Of a stretch of DNA of 13,834 bases, positions 1-6,175 are shown piece after piece (the first letter of the stretch is position 1; each line of letters opens with the position of its first letter). Origin of the DNA: Ruthenibacterium sp. (GTDB lineage: Bacteria > Bacillota > Clostridia > Oscillospirales > Ruminococcaceae); NCBI GenBank assembly GCA_020025255.1, contig JAHHSK010000052.1, forward strand, positions 1 through 13,834, read 5' to 3'. Both the position numbers and the translations under genes were made by a program. The notes under the pieces are model-generated. The model was given only the letters and a program-made list of their open reading frames with translations, did no database searches and was not told the origin of the DNA.

Positions 1-79
1 TTTTTTTGCATTCTTTTGTAGAACAGCCGTTTTGCGGCCGCCGCTTTTCTGGGCGCGTGCGGGTTTTTCCCGCCCTTTC

Positions 80-109
80 TTTCCACAAAAACGATGTTGT
101 TTGTGGAAA
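80..109. repeat. Perfect 10-bp inverted repeat at left end
   Basis: TTTCCACAAA (80-89) is followed after 10 bases by its exact reverse complement TTTGTGGAAA (100-109). A smaller hairpin, GCGGG-TTTTT-CCCGC, lies just to its left at about 59-73. Together they sit just past the stop codon of the leftward metallopeptidase gene, so one possibility is a transcript end for the leftward operon. Neither hairpin is followed by a clean U-tract on the minus strand, so it is not a textbook terminator. A protein-binding site or part of an attachment region is also possible. Nothing in 1-120 looks like a gene. Confidence 0.4.
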
Positions 110-120
110 ACCGATCGGGC

Positions 121-567
121 TTACCGGCAGCATGCCGCCGGAAGCTCTGAAAAATCAAGGCCGCGCGCCTGTGTATAATAGCGAACCGCCCGCTCGATAA
201 ACTCCTGGGGCATATCGAAAAAATCCGCCAGCTGCCAAGGCTCTGTCATGCCGCTGTGCATCGCATCACACAATGCCTCATACGGCAGAAAATGTTCGAT
301 CGCCCAGCGATTTGCCTTGTATTCATGCTTTTCCACAAGATCCCACGGGCTGGATACCGTGTGCGTTGCCCCGGTTGCGCAGTGCCCGCATTCATGCGCA
401 AGACATTCCTTGAGTGCGGTTGTTGTGCGCAGAAGCTTTGGATCGCAGAACACGGCATATTTCCCACTGCTTTCAATGGTGGCAGCAGGCACAAACCCGA
501 TATCGTACAGAAAAAGCCGGACATCCTGCGCTTGCAGCGCATCATAGATTTCTGCCAGCGTTACCAC
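121..567 (-). CDS. ImmA/IrrE-type metallopeptidase
   Basis: A zinc metallopeptidase of about 148 aa in the ImmA/IrrE (COG2856-like) family. In phages and ICEs these proteins inactivate the partner Xre repressor by cleavage or removal, which triggers induction. Seen directly: the active-site motif HECGH at about residues 58-62, then a downstream EYKANRWA segment (E at about 82) that fits the third zinc ligand in the family's E..AN..A pattern. An upstream GTG at 576 overlaps the AGGGAGG ribosome site (576-582 in plus coordinates). I therefore start at the GTG at 567, which lies 8 bases from that site. The gene follows the repressor gene on the same strand with a gap of under 40 bp, so the two are almost certainly co-transcribed. 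The C-terminal tail (ELPAACCR) is unusual but outside the conserved core. The family call is firm; the cleavage target is inferred from the neighbour. Confidence 0.9.
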   Translation of the reverse strand: MVTLAEIYDALQAQDVRLFLYDIGFVPAATIESSGKYAVFCDPKLLRTTTALKECLAHECGHCATGATHTVSSPWDLVEKHEYKANRWAIEHFLPYEALCDAMHSGMTEPWQLADFFDMPQEFIERAVRYYTQARGLDFSELPAACCR

Positions 568-604
568 TTTGTGCACCTCCCTGCTCTCTTATTGCCCCCA
601 GGGG

Positions 605-970
605 TTATATGCCCTGTTCCTTTTCCTGTTCGTGGCGAAAAAAACGCGCCATTTCCAGCAGCTTTTCTTTATTGGCCTGTGTAAGCGGCTGTGTTTCGTT
701 GAAAAGCGCGTATGTGAACGCATCCACGCCCGCAGGCGCGGGATCCTCTGTTTGACCCATAAGATATTCCGCACTGGTGGAAAGTGCTTTTGCAATGGCT
801 TCCACCACCGGCTGCTTCACCGTATGGATCGCACCGCTTTCGTATCGCTGTATGGTCGATTTGGTCACTCCCACCTTGATTGCAACCTGCTGCAGCGAAA
901 GCTGTTTTTCCTTTCGGCGTTCCGCGATTCGCGCCCCCAGCGTCGTAACGGCTGGCGTATTGTTTTCCAT
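605..970 (-). CDS. Xre/cI-type phage repressor (ImmR-like)
   Basis: A 121-aa DNA-binding repressor. An HTH_3 (Xre) domain covers about residues 11-67: LGARIAERRKEKQLSLQQVA is the first helix pair and VTKSTIQRYESG the recognition helix. The last 50 residues are a short tail (LTQANKEKLLEMARFF) with no S24/LexA self-cleavage domain. It therefore cannot self-cleave like lambda CI, which fits control by the adjacent ImmA-type peptidase. The ATG at 970 has a good ribosome site (AAAGGAG on the minus strand, about 979-985). It is transcribed leftward from a promoter at about 1031-1059. Expected role: bind the CGTTGC/GCAACG palindromes in the divergent region, repress the rightward operon and perhaps regulate itself. 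The fold is certain; the operator assignment is inferred. Confidence 0.93.
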   Translation of the reverse strand: MENNTPAVTTLGARIAERRKEKQLSLQQVAIKVGVTKSTIQRYESGAIHTVKQPVVEAIAKALSTSAEYLMGQTEDPAPAGVDAFTYALFNETQPLTQANKEKLLEMARFFRHEQEKEQGI

Positions 971-1030
971 CGTGATTCGCTCCTTTCTTTGTGTTTTGCA
1001 GCGCAGCCTTGTGCGCTGTTCCTACTTTGG

Positions 1031-1059
1031 ATTATACACGCGCTATTCCCAAAATGCAA
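1031..1059 (-). promoter_or_regulatory. Leftward promoter for repressor and peptidase
   Basis: Read on the minus strand there is a perfect TATAAT (-10; plus 1031-1036) and, 17 bases upstream, TTGCAT (-35; plus 1054-1059). The -35 overlaps a GCAAC half-site at 1056-1060, so repressor binding here could regulate its own synthesis. The -10 is perfect and the -35 is weak, as is common for promoters that maintain a repressor. Confidence 0.6.
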
Positions 1060-1075
1060 CACTTATTTTAAAATC

Positions 1076-1087
1076 CGTTGCGCAACG
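1076..1087. promoter_or_regulatory. Operator palindrome 1 (CGTTGCGCAACG)
   Basis: A perfect 12-bp palindrome ending two bases before the -35 of the rightward promoter. The identical 12-mer recurs at 1164-1175. Its position between the two divergent promoters makes it the best candidate for the main binding site of the Xre repressor. Binding is inferred, not shown. Confidence 0.7.
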
Positions 1088-1089
1088 CA

Positions 1090-1117
1090 TTGACTTTCCT
1101 TTTTTCTGCGGTATACT
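1090..1117 (+). promoter_or_regulatory. Rightward promoter of the structural operon
   Basis: TTGACT (-35; 1090-1095) and TATACT (-10; 1112-1117) are separated by 16 bases, a near-consensus sigma-A-type promoter. Transcription would start at about 1124. The -35 lies two bases after operator palindrome 1, and the start region lies just before the GTTGC-N5-GCAAC pair at 1130-1144. A repressor at these sites would block RNA polymerase. No other promoter of this quality was noticed in the rest of the window, so it probably drives the whole plus-strand gene series. Confidence 0.7.
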
Positions 1118-1129
1118 AGCATCATCGGA

Positions 1130-1144
1130 GTTGCACAAAGCAAC
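1130..1144. promoter_or_regulatory. Spaced inverted half-sites GTTGC-N5-GCAAC
   Basis: The arms of the two perfect palindromes reappear here as GTTGC (1130-1134) and GCAAC (1140-1144), but with five bases between them instead of none. The element lies just downstream of the predicted start of the rightward transcript. It could be a lower-affinity operator or two separate half-sites. Confidence 0.45.
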
Positions 1145-1163
1145 ACGCATACCCTTATAGTTG

Positions 1164-1175
1164 CGTTGCGCAACG
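1164..1175. promoter_or_regulatory. Operator palindrome 2 (CGTTGCGCAACG)
   Basis: An exact second copy of the palindrome at 1076-1087, 88 bp downstream. It lies within the predicted leader of the rightward transcript. Paired operators at this distance could allow cooperative binding with DNA looping, or roadblock repression of elongating polymerase. This is inferred from spacing only. Confidence 0.65.
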
Positions 1176-1285
1176 ATATTTCGGATGAACGACCGCCATG
1201 CGGCGCCGCGTACGGCGCAGAATTTCAGGATACCGGTTACAGTTTACACCCGAAATCATACGATAAACAGGACAGAAAGGAGGAA

Positions 1286-1483
1286 ATAAATACCAAACAG
1301 GAAGAATTACGCACCGACCGCCTGATGCATCAGCTGGAAGCACGGCTTTACGGCACACGCACCGCGCCTTTGCCGCACTGCCCGTGCTGCGGAACCGCCC
1401 TGAGTGACGGCGCGCGGCAGTACTTTGCGCCGGACGGCAGCTGTGTCGGCTGCGAAAGCTGCGTCACCATACGCTGGCATTGA
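1286..1483 (+). CDS. Small zinc-ribbon-type phage protein, start unclear
   Basis: A small protein with two Cys pairs, CPCCG and CVGCESC, about 20 residues apart. This pattern is common in small phage zinc-ribbon proteins of unknown function. The start is the problem. A perfect ribosome site (AAAGGAGG, 1276-1283) has no ATG, GTG or TTG behind it in this frame. The nearest candidate is ATA at 1286, only two bases from the site and giving a plausible MNTKQEEL-like N-terminus. The first in-frame ATG is at 1325 (no ribosome site, about 52 aa). An upstream TTG at 1166 lies inside an operator. I draw the gene from 1286 to show where the ribosome site points. It may be a decayed start, a rare AUA start, or a shorter protein from 1325. 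It is the first gene of the rightward operon. The Cys motif makes the frame credible; the start is not settled. Confidence 0.6.
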   Translation: MNTKQEELRTDRLMHQLEARLYGTRTAPLPHCPCCGTALSDGARQYFAPDGSCVGCESCVTIRWH

Positions 1484-1507
1484 AGGACAAAAGGAGATGA
1501 GCAACAC

Positions 1508-1735
1508 TTGACAGCAAATGAGCCGCAGCGCACGGTATGCCCGGGCTGCCTTTGGGCGGCATGGGGCGCACCGGACCGCGCAATCTGCAGCCGAGTGCCC
1601 TGTGCACGCGCTGCCGATGCCCGCGCGCTTGCGGCAAAGCGCAAAGCGTTAGGCATACTGCCGCCGCTTTGCCCACAAGAAAAGGAGGGAGCGATTGACG
1701 ACCACAACCTGTGCCAAAAAACGCACGCCTTCTGA
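1508..1735 (+). CDS. Small Cys-rich protein, function unknown
   Basis: A 75-aa protein with CPGC near the N-terminus and CSRVPC about 15 residues later, probably a zinc-binding knuckle of the type seen in small phage proteins next to terminase genes. I do not recognise a specific family. The start is a TTG at 1508, 11 bases after AAGGAG (1491-1496), which is a little far. No ATG or GTG is available in the frame. The last 40 bp overlap the start of the small terminase gene, so the final dozen residues are probably not under strong constraint. The second Cys-rich small gene in a row suggests a related role, perhaps nucleic-acid binding, but no function can be assigned. Confidence 0.65.
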   Translation: MTANEPQRTVCPGCLWAAWGAPDRAICSRVPCARAADARALAAKRKALGILPPLCPQEKEGAIDDHNLCQKTHAF

Positions 1736-2090
1736 TGCGGATGCCGCCCGCCGCGCAGATAATGCCGTGGAAAAAGCCCTTTTGAAAAAAGCAAAAGGAT
1801 ACAGCTACACGCAGGAGGACAGCTGTAAATGCAAGACGGTGGAATACGATGAACACGGCAAAAAAATCCGAGAGGACGAAGTGCTTCGCGTGATCGAAGT
1901 GAAAAAGCATATGCCGCCCGATTATGATTCCATTTTGTTCTGGCTTCGCTCGCGCAGGCCGCAGGCATGGGGCGAAGCGGCAGCCGGCTGCGGTGTGCCG
2001 ATCATTGACGATGTGCCGAATGCGCCGATCCTTTCCGCCGAGGAAATGGCGGCACAAGCAAACCGCCCCTGTGACCATGCCCCTGCATGA
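1695..2090 (+). CDS. Phage terminase small subunit
   Basis: A 131-aa protein placed directly before the large terminase. The DNA-recognition subunit of the packaging motor binds the pac or cos site and loads the large subunit. The family signature is the segment at about residues 75-94, PPDYDSILFWLRSRRPQAWGE. It matches the PPDttAi.FWLknRrPe.W pattern seen in many Firmicutes small terminases, preceded by a charged region with KIREDEVLRVIEVKKHM. No N-terminal HTH is obvious to the eye. It starts at a TTG (1695), seven bases after AAAGGAGG, and overlaps the preceding gene by about 40 bp. It runs 14 bp into the large terminase gene, implying translational coupling. Alternative: a related HTH or transposase-like helper protein, but the neighbour makes terminase by far the best reading. 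Confidence 0.82.
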   Translation: MTTTTCAKKRTPSDADAARRADNAVEKALLKKAKGYSYTQEDSCKCKTVEYDEHGKKIREDEVLRVIEVKKHMPPDYDSILFWLRSRRPQAWGEAAAGCGVPIIDDVPNAPILSAEEMAAQANRPCDHAPA

Positions 2091-3324
2091 CAACGCGCTG
2101 CTTTCGCAATGCATTGCCCCCGCTTTTTACGGCGTACACCGCGATATCATGGCGCATCGGCACACCCATTATATCCTGACCGGCGGGCGCGGCAGCTGCA
2201 AATCAAGCTTTGTTGCCATTGAAGTTTTTCTTCTGCTCAAGCGGCATCCGGATTGTCACGCGCTTGTGATGCGCAAAACCGCAAACACGCTTGCAGACAG
2301 CGTCTATGCACAGTACATCTGGGCTGCGGAGCTGCTGGGGCTGAGCCGGGAGCTGATCCAAAAGCGCAGCAGCCTTACCCTGATCCTGCGCCCGACGGGG
2401 CAGCGGATCCTATTCCGCGGTGCGGCAGACCGTATGGCTCTTAAATCCCTGAAAATGCCGTTCGGATATATCGGCATCACCCATTTTGAGGAAAAGGATC
2501 AATTTGAAAGCCGTGCCGAGATCCGCAGCATACTCCAATCCACTATGCGCGGCGGTACGGTGTTTTGGAATTTCGAAACCAACAACCCGCCCATACGTCC
2601 CGCTCACTGGGCAAACCGCGATCTGCTTTTTTCGCAGGGGGACCGCCTTGTCCACCACAGCGATTACCGCAGCGTACCGCAGGCTTGGCTGGGGGAAACC
2701 TTCTTTGCACAGGCGCAGGCGCTGCGCGAGCAAAACGAAAGCGCTTACCGCCACGAATATCTGGGACAGGCCACCGGCATCGGCGCATCGGTGTTTCCCA
2801 ATGTACACCTGCGCACGGTTTCGGATGACGAGATCGCCGGGTTCGATCGCATCTACCGCGGTGCCGACTGGGGGTTCTTTCCGGATCCGTTTGCCTTTGT
2901 ATGCGCCGGATACGATGCTTCCCGCCGGGTTTTAACGCTGTTTGACGAAGCCACAGCCTATCGCAAAAACAACGAGCAGACCGCCGAACTTGCGAAATTG
3001 CACGGAGCTGGCAACGCCGAAACCGTCTGGGCCGATGCTGCCGAGCCCAAAAGCATTGCAGACTGGCGCAGTTACGGCATCCTGTGCCGCCCTGCCGGCA
3101 AGGGAGCAGGCAGCGTAAGCTATTCGACCAAATGGCTTGCCGGGCTTTGTGCCATTATCATAGACCCGGCACGCTGCCCGTGCTGTGCGCGCGAATTTTC
3201 CGAGTACGAATACGAGCGCGCGCGCGACGGCGAATTGACCGAGATCCTGCCTGACCGCAACAATCATCACATCGACGCCGCACGCTATGCGCTGTACCCC
3301 GTCTGGCGCAGGCGCGGCCAGTAG
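2077..3324 (+). CDS. Phage terminase large subunit
   Basis: The ATP-driven DNA packaging motor and nuclease, about 415 aa, PBSX/Terminase_3-like. Visible motifs: P-loop GGRGSCKSS at 36-44; Walker B region YIGITHFEEKD at 131-141 with the catalytic Glu pair at 138-139; a coupling-motif-like FWNFETNNPP at 163-172. The RNase H-type nuclease follows with acidic residues D264 (GADWGF), D320 (VWADAAEP) and D400 (HHIDAARYAL). A Cys in place of the usual second P-loop Gly is within the variation of this family. The start is the ATG at 2077, overlapping the small subunit by 14 bp. It has no clear ribosome site and is probably translated by coupling. A GTG at 2071 is an alternative. The enzyme acts at the procapsid portal, which the next gene encodes. 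Confidence 0.95.
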   Translation: MPLHDNALLSQCIAPAFYGVHRDIMAHRHTHYILTGGRGSCKSSFVAIEVFLLLKRHPDCHALVMRKTANTLADSVYAQYIWAAELLGLSRELIQKRSSLTLILRPTGQRILFRGAADRMALKSLKMPFGYIGITHFEEKDQFESRAEIRSILQSTMRGGTVFWNFETNNPPIRPAHWANRDLLFSQGDRLVHHSDYRSVPQAWLGETFFAQAQALREQNESAYRHEYLGQATGIGASVFPNVHLRTVSDDEIAGFDRIYRGADWGFFPDPFAFVCAGYDASRRVLTLFDEATAYRKNNEQTAELAKLHGAGNAETVWADAAEPKSIADWRSYGILCRPAGKGAGSVSYSTKWLAGLCAIIIDPARCPCCAREFSEYEYERARDGELTEILPDRNNHHIDAARYALYPVWRRRGQ

Positions 3325-3338
3325 AAAGGAGAAAACGC

Positions 3339-4757
3339 TTGGGCGAACGATTCAAAGAAATCCTATCGAGCCTAAAAAACCTGTTTTCCGGTACCGCACC
3401 CATTCCCGAAGCCGAGGCCGAAGCGGCATCGAACGGCACCGACCGCGCTGCCGAATGGATGGCACTTTTCCGGGGAAATGCACCATGGCTGAACGACCCT
3501 TATGTAAAATCGCTGGATCTTCCCGCTGCCATTGCCGGCGAAATTGCCCGCCTTGCCACGGTGGAGCTTTCCGGCCATGTCACCGGGAGCGCACGCGCCG
3601 ACTATCTGGATTCCCAGCTGCAGCCCGTGCTTTCCGCCATGCGTGTGCAGTGCGAATACGCCGCGGCCTGCGGCGGCATCATCCTGAAGCCCTATGTCGC
3701 AAACGGAACGATCGCCGTTGATTTTGTTGCGCCGGAAAATTTTATTCCCATTCGCTGGGATGCGCGCGGCACGATCACCGATGCGGTATTCATCGAGCAG
3801 CGCCAGCACCGCGGCGCATGGTACACGCGGCTGGAATATCACACGCTGCAGCCCGATGGCTGTTTTGTGCGCAACACCGCTTTCGTCTCCCGTTCCCGCG
3901 AACGGCTTGGCACAAAAACCACGCTTTCTGCCGTACCGGAATGGAGCACCCTTGCGCCCGAATTGGGCGTGCGCCATGCCGATGGCAGCGCACTTTGCAC
4001 ACCGCTGTTCTGCTACTTCCGCATCCCGTTTGCCAATCGGGATGACCCTTCCAGCCCACTGGGCGTATCGGTATACAGCCGCGCTGTCAGCTTGATCGAG
4101 CAAGCCGACCTCCAGTACAACCGCATCCTGTGGGAATACGAAGGCAGCGAACTGGCGGTGGATGCAAGCGTCGGCGCGCTGCAGATCGGCGGGCGCGAGG
4201 GCTTTTCCATGCCGCGTCACCAAAAGCGCCTGTTTCGGGAGCTGGCCGTGGATAAGGGCGACGGCGGTGATCTGTATTCCGTATTCAGCCCGCAGATCCG
4301 CGACGAAAGCCTGTTCAACGGGCTGAACAATCTTCTGCGCCGGATCGAATTTGCCTGCTGTCTTTCGTATGGCACGCTCAGCGATCCCGAAAACGTTGCC
4401 AAAACAGCCGAGGAAATCAAGATGAGCCGCCAGCGCAGTTATTCTGCCGTAGCCGATATCGAAAAGAGCATGGAGGATGCCCTGCACGCTCTGGTAGACA
4501 TCATGAACCTGTATGCGACACTGTACCACCTTGCACCGGATGGCGCGTATGAAGCCGCTTTTCGCTTCGGTGATTCGGTTGTGACGGATACCGCCGCGGA
4601 ACGCGAGCAGATGCGCCGCGATTGTCTGGACGGCGCCGCCGCCTGGTGGGAATACCGCATGCGGTTTTACGGCGAAACGCAAGAGCTTGCCCGGGAACAC
4701 GCTGCACAGGCTGCCGGCCTGCCCCATGCGCCGGAACGCGCGTCCCGCGCACAATGA
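3339..4757 (+). CDS. Phage portal protein (SPP1/A118-like)
   Basis: A 472-aa portal, the dodecameric ring at the capsid vertex through which DNA enters and to which the tail attaches. Evidence: position directly after the large terminase, the right length, and typical portal segments. Examples are the N-terminal LPAAIAGEIARLATVE helix and the C-terminal stretch SYGTLSDPENVAKTAEEI near residues 341-358, where SPP1-type portals carry the 'KTAtEI' motif before a long helix. The start is a TTG at 3339, seven bases after AAAGGAG; the ribosome site begins immediately after the terminase stop. No SPP1 gp7/MuF-type minor head gene follows, unlike many relatives. The C-terminal 30 residues are Ala- and Arg-rich and probably flexible. 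Confidence 0.93.
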   Translation: MGERFKEILSSLKNLFSGTAPIPEAEAEAASNGTDRAAEWMALFRGNAPWLNDPYVKSLDLPAAIAGEIARLATVELSGHVTGSARADYLDSQLQPVLSAMRVQCEYAAACGGIILKPYVANGTIAVDFVAPENFIPIRWDARGTITDAVFIEQRQHRGAWYTRLEYHTLQPDGCFVRNTAFVSRSRERLGTKTTLSAVPEWSTLAPELGVRHADGSALCTPLFCYFRIPFANRDDPSSPLGVSVYSRAVSLIEQADLQYNRILWEYEGSELAVDASVGALQIGGREGFSMPRHQKRLFRELAVDKGDGGDLYSVFSPQIRDESLFNGLNNLLRRIEFACCLSYGTLSDPENVAKTAEEIKMSRQRSYSAVADIEKSMEDALHALVDIMNLYATLYHLAPDGAYEAAFRFGDSVVTDTAAEREQMRRDCLDGAAAWWEYRMRFYGETQELAREHAAQAAGLPHAPERASRAQ

Positions 4758-4761
4758 CCCT

Positions 4762-4793
4762 GCATCGTCCCCCGCCGCAGGACGTACCGATGC
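4762..4793. other. Weak hairpin in the portal-scaffold gap
   Basis: GCATCG (4762-4767) can pair with CGATGC (4788-4793), with TCC/GGA extending the stem around a GC-rich loop. A T-rich run (4803-4812) follows after nine bases. The 101-bp gap is the largest between structural genes. The stem is imperfect and the T-run is too far away for a standard terminator. It may be an attenuator or RNA-processing site, or chance. Confidence 0.25.
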
Positions 4794-4858
4794 GGCAGAT
4801 CGTTTTTCTTTTCCCTGTGATGCAACCACATAAAAAGCGTAAAACGAAAGGAGTCATT

Positions 4859-5305
4859 ATGAAACGAGAGGAATTGACCGAACTTGGTGTTGCGCCCGAA
4901 CTGCTGGATCCGATCATGGCACTGAACGGACGCGACATCGAAAAGCACAAGGCTGCTGCGCAGCGTTGGGAGGAAAAGTACGGCGAAGACACCGCCGCGC
5001 TGAAAGCACAGCTGGGGGATGCACGCTATACCCATGCCGCCGACCGTGCCGTAAGCGCATTGCACTTTTCTTCCGAAAGCGCAAAAAAGGCATTCTGCGC
5101 CGAGCTGAAAGACGCAGCCCTTGCCGTAGAGGAGGATTCGCTGTCCGGCTTTGACGCTTTTGTGAGCCGTTACCGCGAAAAAGACCCCGCCGCTTTTGCC
5201 GATGCCGCCGGTGAAACCCCGATGTTTGTACGGCCTTCGGGCGGCACATCCATTCACAACGGCCCGCGCGCCGCACTGCGTGCCGCATTCGGGCTGAACA
5301 ATTAA
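4859..5305 (+). CDS. Capsid scaffold protein (phage GP20-like)
   Basis: A 148-aa scaffolding protein that guides procapsid assembly and is then lost. Features: a charged, helix-rich N-terminal half with KREELTELGV at the start and AAAQRWEEKYGEDTAALKAQL as a probable coiled-coil segment (about residues 33-53). A segment resembling 'F..ELKDA.L' and a Gly/Pro-rich C-terminus (RPSGGTSIHNGPRAALRAAFG) follow; a basic C-terminus is typical of scaffolds that contact the coat protein. It looks like the Phage_GP20 (PF06810) group. It sits between portal and coat gene, the standard place. The ATG at 4859 has GAAAGGAG five bases upstream. An in-frame ATG at 4790 would add 23 hydrophobic residues but has no ribosome site. 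It is shorter than many GP20 proteins. Confidence 0.82.
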   Translation: MKREELTELGVAPELLDPIMALNGRDIEKHKAAAQRWEEKYGEDTAALKAQLGDARYTHAADRAVSALHFSSESAKKAFCAELKDAALAVEEDSLSGFDAFVSRYREKDPAAFADAAGETPMFVRPSGGTSIHNGPRAALRAAFGLNN

Positions 5306-5314
5306 GGAGGAACT

Positions 5315-6175
5315 ATGAATCAGATCGAACTTGCCAAATCCTATGTTCCGATGCTGGATGAAGTGTATGCATCCGCATCCCTGACCGCAAAGCTGGACGG
5401 TGCCGCCGAGCTGTGCGCACAGGGCGCAAACGCCAACGAACTGATCGTGCCGGTGCTTTCCATGCAGGGGCTGGGCGCATACAGCCGCACTGACGGCTAT
5501 GCCGATGGCGATGTGACCATGACGAACGAAACCCTGAAATGCAATTTTGACCGCGGGCGCATGTTCAGCGTGGACAACATGGACAACGCCGAAACCGCCG
5601 GCGTTGCCTTCGGGCGTCTTGCCGGGGAATTCATCCGCACCCGCGTTGTACCGGAGCTGGATGCCTTCCGCTTTGCCCAGTATGCATCGGCATCCGGCAC
5701 CGGGCACAGCACCGGGACACTGGCAGACGGCAAAGCCGTCATCACCGCACTGCGCAAAGCGCAGGATGCCATGGACGAAGCGGAGGTTCCGCCCGAGGAT
5801 CGCCACCTGTTCATCCTGCCGCGGCTGCTTGCACTGGTGGAGGATCTGGATACCAGCGCAAGCCGTGCCGTGCTTGCCGAATTTGCAAGCATCACAAAGG
5901 TGCCCCAAAGCCGCTTTTACACCCAGATCACCCAGCGCGACGGCGTATCCGAAGGGCAGGAGGACGGCGGCTTTCTGAACGCCGGCCAGAAGCTGTGCTT
6001 TATGGTCATCCACCGTCCGGCCGTGATCCAGTTTGAAAAGCACGTTGCACCCAAGATCATTGCACCGGAAGCCAACCAGAAAGCCGATGCCTGGAAATAC
6101 GGCTACCGCAATGTCGGCGTTGCGGATATCTACCCGAAAAAGGCTGCCGGTATTTTCTGGCATTCCCTGGCATGA
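5315..6175 (+). CDS. Major capsid protein (HK97 fold)
   Basis: The 286-aa shell protein. It lies right after the scaffold with the strongest ribosome site in the window (AAGGAGG), as expected for the most abundant product. Family-type segments: GLGAYSRTDGYADGDVTM near residues 52-69, then DRGRMFSVDNMDNAETAGVAFG near 79-100 and a FIRTRVVPELDAFRFAQYAS helix-rich stretch near 109-128. These match the coat proteins of Clostridia siphophages. There is no prohead protease gene nearby and no N-terminal delta domain, consistent with a separate scaffold. The stop codon overlaps the start of the next gene (ATGA). Confidence 0.93.
   Translation: MNQIELAKSYVPMLDEVYASASLTAKLDGAAELCAQGANANELIVPVLSMQGLGAYSRTDGYADGDVTMTNETLKCNFDRGRMFSVDNMDNAETAGVAFGRLAGEFIRTRVVPELDAFRFAQYASASGTGHSTGTLADGKAVITALRKAQDAMDEAEVPPEDRHLFILPRLLALVEDLDTSASRAVLAEFASITKVPQSRFYTQITQRDGVSEGQEDGGFLNAGQKLCFMVIHRPAVIQFEKHVAPKIIAPEANQKADAWKYGYRNVGVADIYPKKAAGIFWHSLA

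Larger units (their letters stand above)
971..1285. promoter_or_regulatory. Divergent control region (genetic switch)
   Basis: About 315 bp without a convincing gene lies between the leftward repressor and the first rightward gene. It holds a leftward promoter, a strong rightward promoter, two identical 12-bp palindromes and a looser inverted pair made of the same half-site. An open frame starting with TTG at 1166 runs through the right half. That TTG sits inside the second palindrome and has no ribosome site, so I treat this stretch as untranslated leader. The region 1176-1275 shows no other clear signal. Confidence 0.8.

Noticed and set aside
80..109. Pair of DnaA boxes / replication origin
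   Set aside because: TTTCCACA differs from the DnaA box at two of nine positions, similar strings occur by chance inside genes (for example near 329 and 11505), and no replication gene is nearby.
1166..1285. TTG-started N-terminal extension of the first Cys-rich gene
   Set aside because: The TTG is inside an operator palindrome and has no ribosome site, while a perfect ribosome site lies downstream at 1276.
3372..4829. Open frame of about 485 codons on the minus strand opposite portal
   Set aside because: Shadow of the portal gene, with low-complexity Arg/Ala/Gly-rich content and no recognisable motif.
4790..4858. Upstream start for the scaffold gene
   Set aside because: The in-frame ATG at 4790 has no ribosome site, overlaps a possible hairpin and adds residues unlike a scaffold; ATG 4859 has a good site.
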